From Gimesia aquarii (GTDB lineage: Bacteria; Planctomycetota; Planctomycetia; Planctomycetales; Planctomycetaceae), in assembly GCF_007748175.1 (NCBI RefSeq), contig NZ_CP037422.1, positions 2,982,020 to 3,046,019 on the forward strand: 64,000 bases of DNA, read 5' to 3'. The notes below the pieces were generated by a model. It saw nothing but the letters and a program-made list of their open reading frames with translations, was not told the DNA's origin and made no database searches. The translations under genes were made by a program, and so were the position numbers. Numbering within the stretch: position 1 is the stretch's first letter; each line of letters opens with the position of its first letter. Shown in pieces: positions 25,401 to 34,400 of the stretch.

Positions 25401-28400
25401 AAGACTTTACTCTCGATGGTGATACGGTCACTTATATAGGTAACACCTTAGGCGAAGTGGAATTGACCGTCACAGTTCGCGATTACTCCCGCCGCGAATC
25501 ATACCTGCAAAACGCCGAAGAGAACTGGAAGAGCGAGCGGACGGTTACGTTTACTTTTGATGTCAGTGCTGGGAATACAGGTGTAAATGACACATTAGTC
25601 ATTGCATCAACTCCTGGATCGGATATTCAGTTTGCTCCAGACTTATCAACTGCCTATTGGAAATACGATTTCCATCTTTCTCCTGAGTCAGTCGATGTAA
25701 ATAAAATATATGGAATCACTCCCTATGTCAGCAATGGGGAGAGTTTCTTTGATCCAATGGCCGCTATTCAGACAACAGGAACTGTAGGCGTTAATACAAC
25801 GGGTGTAAATATATACGCAGTGAATGATCGGACAACTGACCCTATAGAAAATCCCATAACAGGTCGCGCTGAATTCAATCTAACTGCAAGTGATATCGCA
25901 CAAGGATTTTTCGATGTCTCAATTATTGTTTATGAATACGATGGAGTTAGCACCACACAGAGCACCAGAGCAGTCATTCAGCAATTCCGTATCAATATTG
26001 TTGAACCGACTGAGCCTCCCACCTTTACTACCACACCCGACGTCACGACAACTCCGTTAGTCCCAGCTACTCCATGGTCATATGATTTCAATATCGCAGA
26101 CCTGCCTGCTGGAGCGATAAGCTATGAAGTCGTCGGTTTGGAAGGAGCGACCATTGACGATGTCAATACCGTCCTCAACTGGACGCCACCTGCCGGAACG
26201 TATCCAGATGGGTCTGGAAATCAAACGTATGAAGCAATGCTTCTTGCGAAAGATTCTACCGGAACAATCATAGCTTCACAGCGATTCAACGTACCGGTTT
26301 ATGACACAACTCCGCCAACACCGACATCACTGAGATTCACTCAACTTCCCGATCGTTATGCGGAGAGTAATTTCCTCTACACCTCACAAGTTGAAGTCAA
26401 TTATTCCAGTTCAAGCTTGGTCTACTCACTCGAAGGGGCTCCCAGTGGCATGGTGATTGACGCGGCAACAGGGTTGATTACCTGGCGTCCCGATTATGTT
26501 GAAGACGCCCCTGTCAGTCTGCAAAATGCTGAATATAAAATCATCGTGCAAGATACCAACAGCGGCGAATCTATTGAAACCACGCTGTTCATTTCGGTGA
26601 TCGCGCCCCCAGAACCCAATGAAGCGCCGATCTTTATCGATCAGACTGTTGCTCCTGCGATTAAAGATGTCGAATACACGCTCGTTCCAACAGCCTTCGA
26701 TCCCAATGGTGAACGCCTCACGTATGAACTCGATCCTCAGCAAGCAACCGACTACGGTCTAGCGATTGATGAAAATACAGGCAAAGTTACCTGGACCTTT
26801 ACCTCAGCAAACTTTACACCAGACATTAGCAGCTTCACTTTTGATGTGATTGCCACTGATGGCGTTCTTCGTACTACCAAAGAGTTCGAAGTTCCTTTAT
26901 TACACAATGCGAATCCCGAGTTCACACCGAACGAAGTCACCGACTCCGCCAGCATTGGTGTTGAATATACCTACACGATTCAAGGCAGCGATCCTAACCC
27001 GGAAGACTTAAGCAGCCTGACTTACAAAGTCATCGAAGCACCACACGGTTTTGATATTTCACAAAACTTCAATTCCACGACGCAGCAGATTACTTGGACA
27101 CCTCGTTTAGATCTGGCGAATGGCATCGACGATACCGGCTTGCAACGCTTTACCTTCAAAGTGACCGATAACGATGGTGCCACCGACACGATGACGCTCA
27201 CGCTCCGCGTGGAAGATCCTGTAGGTACGAATGCCCCTACGATTGTTTCTGCTCCGCGTTCCCAAATTCTAACCGCGTTCCCTTATTGGCATCAATTACA
27301 AGGTTACGATGCTGATGGCAACGCCTTTGAATTCGAACTGATGCCAGGAGGCCCTATAGGAGTCGAATTACAATCAAACGGCCAACTGAGCTGGACACCT
27401 ACGTTGGCCCAAGTCAGTCCGACTCCCTATGACATCACCGTCAGAATCAAGGATGTCAACAATCCGGGCTCGTTCACTGAAGAAACCTTCCAGATCGAGG
27501 TCGTTGATACCTGGCAGAATGAAGCACCGGAAATCGTTGTAACCGAGCTTCCGGAAGCGACCGCTGGTATTAAGTTTACTCAGACTCTCTCTGTCACTGA
27601 TGCCGACAATGACTCCGTGATCTGGACTCTCATTTCCGGTCCCGAAGGCATGACCATCAATGCTCTGACCGGCGAAATCGAATGGGTTCCTATATATGAT
27701 CCTGATGGCTTGGATCAGTTAGGTACGCATACTTTCGCTGTCTCCGCTCAAGATCCATTCCTGGGCGTACATCAACAGGAATTCACGGTTAAGGTCAACA
27801 AGAAAAACACACAACCACAAGCATCCAATACGCCCCCCACGCTGGCGGCCAATGATGCCGTCTTTACCTATCAATTCACCGGTGATGATCCTGAAAGCCG
27901 TGGCGTCTTCTTCTCTCTCGAGTCAGCACCCACGGGAATGACCATCGATGCCAGGTCCGGAATTCTCACCTGGGATATTCCACAAGAAGCCGTCGATGTT
28001 GGCTCGTACAACTATGTCGTCAAAGTTCACGATCAACGTGGGGCTTTTGACTTGAGTCCACATCAAGTGCTTGTGTACGACCCCGCTACGAATAAACCAC
28101 CGGTTATCACGTCGACTCCTGATCCCATTGCTTTGACGGGTAAAATTTATACTTACGACGTCGCGGTAGACCCGGCTTCTGAAGACAATACCTCTTTCTA
28201 TGACATCAAAGTCGAAAACAGCAATCCGGAGATCACAAATGGAGCCGCATTAGGATTACAGATTGATTCTGATGGTATAGTCACATCCAGTCTGAACGGT
28301 GGTAATTTTGTCGCCAGTCAGATCGGAACCTATAACATTACGATTTACGTCAGCGACAAAACCTTTACAGTCACACAACACTATCAACTTGAGATCCGTG

Positions 28401-31400
28401 ATAACGCAGCCCCTGTGATCACACCAATTGCCGACCAGAGTGTCACCGCGCGAAATACGTTTACCCAGCAGGTGACTGCGACTGATGCTGACAGTGATAC
28501 TCTGATCTATTCCATTGCGGCTACGGAAGGCGGAGTTGACGTCAGCGGCTTGTTCTCAATTGACCAAAATGGATTCATCACCTTTGATACTGCCAGTGAT
28601 ATGGCTGGTAAAGTTTATTCGATCACTGTAACCGTGAACGAACAAATCAATGGCGTCAATGAATTGACGACTATGGAGACATTCGATCTGACCGTGAATG
28701 CCGACACCACTAAGCCTGATGTCAGTATTGGTGCTTTGCCCGAGAAAATCATTATCGGCAGCGATCTCAAGATCAACTTCTATGCCGCCGATGATGTCGG
28801 CATTGAATCGTTCAAACTGTCTTATAAAGATACAGATAATACTGGTCTTCGTGTTGATTTCACCACCTTTGAAGAATTCAACTTCTTTAGGGATAACGGC
28901 TATATAGAGATCAATGTCGGTTCTGTCGTGGGCACATTCGAGTTCACGCTGACTGCATACGACGCCGCGGGCAACGAGTTCGAAACGGAGCTTCGTAAAG
29001 TAAATGTGGTTACGGATATCTGGGTACCAGAAATCAGGATCGAAACACCTACCGGCACCGGCGAAGTCACCGTACCCACAGATATTACTGGTACGATCAA
29101 AGATGACGATTTAAAGTCTTACAAGGTCGAACTCATCTCCACCGAAACCGGCAACGTCCTGACTCTCAAAGCCGATGATACTGTGAATGACAGCAATATC
29201 GTTAGCGGTGTGCTCGCACATATCGATACCACGCTGCTGGCAAACGGCTTCTACGACATCATCGTGACCGCCACCGACCAGAACGACAATACCGCGACCA
29301 GCGTCCGTCGCATCGAAGTCAGTGGCAACTTCAAACTCGGTAACTTCACAACCGGCACCACTGATCTCACAGTCAACGCGGGTAACACACCAATTACCGT
29401 TTCACGAACCTACGATACGCTGAACGCCAACCACGCAGGCGACTTTGGTTTCGGCTGGTCATTGGACTTCGGTATTCCCACGATTGAGGTCATTTACCCG
29501 GACAGCAGCTTCTCATTAATCGGAGAAGGGGACTTTGTACCGTTCCGTACTGGAACGCGCATCATCGTCACACTACCCGATGGCACAACTGAAGGCTTTA
29601 CCTTCCAGACTAACCCCATTGATTACTCTGGAATCGGGCTAATTGTGGGCGAACCGCCTCATGAACCTGTCTTTGTTGCAGATACAGGTGTGATAGGGGG
29701 ATTGAAATTAGCAGATGATGTCACTCTTGCTAAGCTCGGCGATGAATTTCTGCTGAACGGCAGAGTCTTCAATCCGACTCGTAGCTTTACCAAAATGAAC
29801 TTTGTGTATCAGACTCCCGACAGAGTTCAATATGGTCTCGATCCGACCGACTCCACAAAGGCCTGGATCGAAGACTTGCACGGTAACCGTACGACCTACA
29901 CCGACTACGGCATCACCACCACTTACGGCCGCAATGTTATCTTTGAGCGTAACGACCCGAATCACAACTTCATCACCGCGATCATCGACCCCGCCGGCAA
30001 CCGCCTGCAGTATGAATACGATGCGAATGGCAATCTGGTCAACGTTTACGATCGCAACTTTGATCACAATCTTTACGACGGCACCGATACGGCCAGCGTA
30101 CATGACGAGTATGACGATGCCGACGCCAAAGACAACTTCACGCTACAGTATACGTATCATGCGGACTTCGACCATCACCTGACAACGATTACCAACGCCG
30201 CCGGCAGAGTGATTCGGGAAGTGACCTATGACAACGATGTACCGCGTGTCCTGTCATCGAAAGATGAATTGGGAAATGTGACCGAATACGACTTCAACAG
30301 TACGACCCGCAGGCAAACCATTACAGACGCCTTGGGCAACAAGAGTGTGCTGGAACTCGACGAGCAAGGTAACATTACCCGCGAAGATGACGCACTCGGT
30401 AATATAATCTTGCGGGAATACAACAGTGACAACCAACTGGAGACAGAGATCTACGTAGTAGGTGCCATCGATGGTAAGGACGGCAACGACGAAACCGATG
30501 ATCTGGTCAAATCCTGGACCTACAACTCCTTCGGTCAGGTCGTCACCGAAACCGATGAACTGGGAAATACAACCCACTATCGGTATAACAATTTTGGTCA
30601 ACTGACTTTGACTATTGCCCCCAGCGGTCTGCGGGTTCAGAATTTCTATGATGAAGCGGACGGAAATCTAACGAAGTCAGTCGATGAGTTGGATAATGAG
30701 ACGACGTATACGTATTATGAGAATGGGTTGCCAGAATCCGCTAAGTCGTTTGATAGAACAATTTTTTTCAATTATAACCAAATGGGGGATCTCACAAATA
30801 TCATAGATCCACAAGAAAATTCTAGAGCACTATCATATGATGCTTTAGGTCAGAATACACTTGTGACACGTGAATGGGCCGATTTAGTGCCTGGTAATTA
30901 TTCTGTTAGTGAGTATGAAACCTTATTTGGCTATGATGAAGAAGGGCGCCATATACTCTCTGTTAACGAGCAAGGATTGGTTACTCAGGATATATATAAC
31001 GGTGATGGTGATCTAATAGTGACCCGCTCACAGTCGTTCAACGGATCAGGCAATCTTGTCTGGCTGGTTGATTTGGTTGTTTACGATGATTCGACCGGCT
31101 TTGAGTTCATTACTGTCGACCAGATATTAGACACAAGTGAGACAGACATCTTTAATCAGGGTTCTACATCGACTACTGTAACGTATTCAGTACCGACAGG
31201 GATAGTTACCTATTACGACGATTATGGACGTCTAAGTAAAACCGAAACTCATTCGAACCTTGAAATTACAGTTTCGCTAACAGATGGGACTTTCTCTACC
31301 AGTTTGGCAGACAACTTTGAGCTTGGAACGCCTGATGAAATCTATAGTTCTTTAACTTATGATAGTTATGGTAGGGTCGAATCCAGGACAAATGAAGACG

Positions 31401-34400
31401 GATTTAAAACAGAATATACTTATAATAGTCAAAATCTGGTCGTTCAAACCAAATCTGAAACACTGAATGAAGTCGGAACTAAGGTTTGGCTTGTCAGTCG
31501 CGCTATCTATGATGCACACGATAGAATATTATATCAGACAGATCAGTATCTCGAATCGGGTGATGCAACTTCGGACGGTACCTTTACTGAATACGATTCA
31601 CTCGGACGAGTCGTTAAAACTACCCGACTACGCGATATGGAAGTAGAGTTGAATTCACTCACCAGAGAAACCTCGCTGGTCAGTGTCGGTATCACTGCCT
31701 CCTCACAACAGTCAATTTTTAATGAGTTAGGCCAGCTAGTCCGTTCTATCTCAATAACTTATAATGAAGCCGGGGATACAGTTCAGTCTTCCCGTGAAAC
31801 CAGCTATGAATACGATGGCTTTGGAAGACAGACAGCAGTCAATACTCCAACCCAAATGACTACAGAGGACGAACTGGTCCGCGAGCGCAGAGAAACTATT
31901 TATAACGATCAGGGACAGATTAGTGAGACCCGTACGAATATCTGGGTCAATGACAAAGATCGCAGTCTAGACCGTTCGCATGAAATTGTGACATCGTTTG
32001 TCTACGATCAGTATGGTAATCAGGTCGAAGTCACAGTCACTGAAGGGGGCAGTTCGCTAACTACTTCGGCCACTTACGATGCCTTCGGAAATCGCATTTC
32101 GGAAACAGATGCGACGGGCGCCACCCGAAACTTCGAATATGATGCTCAGGGACGACAGATCGCAGTACTGGAACCAGCCGTCGATCTGGATGGAACACTG
32201 GTTCGTCATCGGATGGAAACCATTTATGACGCTCTAGGGCAGGTGATTGCCACTCATGCGAACATTCAGGTCATTGTGAATGAGGATGGAAATGTACTCG
32301 ATGTCAATGACCTAGAGAAACAAACGAAGACCTACGAGTATGATGCGTATGGCAGACGAACAAAAACGATCTTACATGACGGCGCTGCTACGATTTTGAT
32401 GATCACCGCCTACGATACAAAAGGCCGCGTTACATCCGAAACCGATGCGATGGAGCAGATAAAATCGTATGAATACGACGACCAAGGACGCTTGATCAAA
32501 GTCACGCTGCCCAAAGTCAAAGATCCATTAAACAACGATACGCTCACTCACCCCGTCTACCAGTACGCCTATGATGAGTTTGGCAACCAGATTTCGATCA
32601 TTGATCCACTCGGACGGGAAACAAAATTTACATATGATGAAAACGGAAACCAGCTTACGAGAATACTTCCTGACGACCCGGCGATTCCTGGTGAACTGGT
32701 TGAAACCTTTACTTATGACTATTTGAATCGCATGGAAACTCATGTTTCCTTTGAAGGAGTCAAAACAGTCTATGTTTACGATGACAGTCTGAACGGTAAC
32801 GGCCAGGTGATTAAGAAGCAGTTCTTCCTGCCAACCAATGTCACTACCATTCCGGATGAAACGTTTGCTTATGAGTACGACGAACAGGGACGAGAAATTC
32901 GCGTGACTCAGATGCTCACAGATTCACCACAAAATGCTCGTGTCACAACGAATACATATAACGGCAAAGGGGAACTGATTCAGATCAATTCACCAGAAGG
33001 GATCGTCAACTATGAATACGACGTCTATGGCCGCAAGACCCGCACCTATACCGGCGATCCTACAGACCCGGTAACCGATACGCTTTATACCTATGACGAG
33101 TTGGGACGCCTGGCAACCGTGAGTGTCGTGGAACGTAATGATGTGGCATTACCAACTCCGGAAACCACGCGCTACGAATATGATCTGGTCGGCAATCTGG
33201 ATGAAACGATTTTGCCCAATGGCGTGATTACCGATTATGTTTACGATACGCTCAACCGGTTGGAAACGCTCACGCACTATGAAGGAGATGCCACGCCCGA
33301 TGACTTAAGCGACAATCAGAAAATTGTTGAATTCAATTACAGTGTGCGTGAAGATGGTCGGCGGACTGGTGTGACTGAGAAATGGTATCTGGATGAGTTT
33401 GATACCAACAGTGATGGTTTCGTGGATGAGACAGAGGCGAAAGAAGTGACCACCACCTGGGAATACGATGAAGCAAACCGTCTGATTGATGAAACCTTCA
33501 CCCATTATGATGACCTATTGTCACAATCATCCGAATTCACTTATGATCTGACGGGGAATCGGTTGACACAGGAAGTCGTCAAAGATTTTGATAATGATGG
33601 TAATCTGGACAGAAAGACGACGAGCTATAGTTATGATCTCAACGATCGTCTGCTGTCAGAATCGACAGAATTGGATGACAATGACGATCTGACAAATGAC
33701 CAAACCACCATTTCTACCACAGACTATACCTATGACGGAACGCAGCAGAACAGTAAAACCGAGATTGTCACTGGGGCCGCTCAGATTACACTAACTGAGT
33801 TTAAATATGACCTGCAGGGCCGACTGGAAATAGTAACGGTCAAAAATAAAGATAGTGTAGATGATCTGACACCGACGTCCATTAAAGAAACCACCTACGA
33901 ATATGATGCCACCGGGATTCGTGTTTCCGCTTTACATAAGATCAATACGGATGAGGATCCAGCGGGAACGTATGATGAAGTAACCTTAACCCGTTACCTC
34001 AATAATCCCAATAATTTCACCGGTTATTCCCAGGTGATTGAAGAGACGGAGGCAAACCCTGATACCGATGAAGTCCTCAAAAAGACCATCTATACCATCG
34101 GTCATGACCAGATCAGTCAAACCACGATTGAATATGTGGCTGGTGTTCCACAAACTCCACAAACGCTTTACTTCCTGGCCGATGGTCATGCCAGCACGCG
34201 AGTTCTGGTGGATGTGGTCGGGGCAATTGCCAATATTAACGGTAAGGAACAGGTCTTCTTCTATGACGCGTATGGTAACTTACTCGATCAGGAGAATTTC
34301 GAGGCTGATCAAATCGGGACCGGCTACCTCTATAGTGGTGAGCAATTTGATTCGAAGATTGACCAGCAATACTTACGAGCCCGATATTACGATGCAACGA

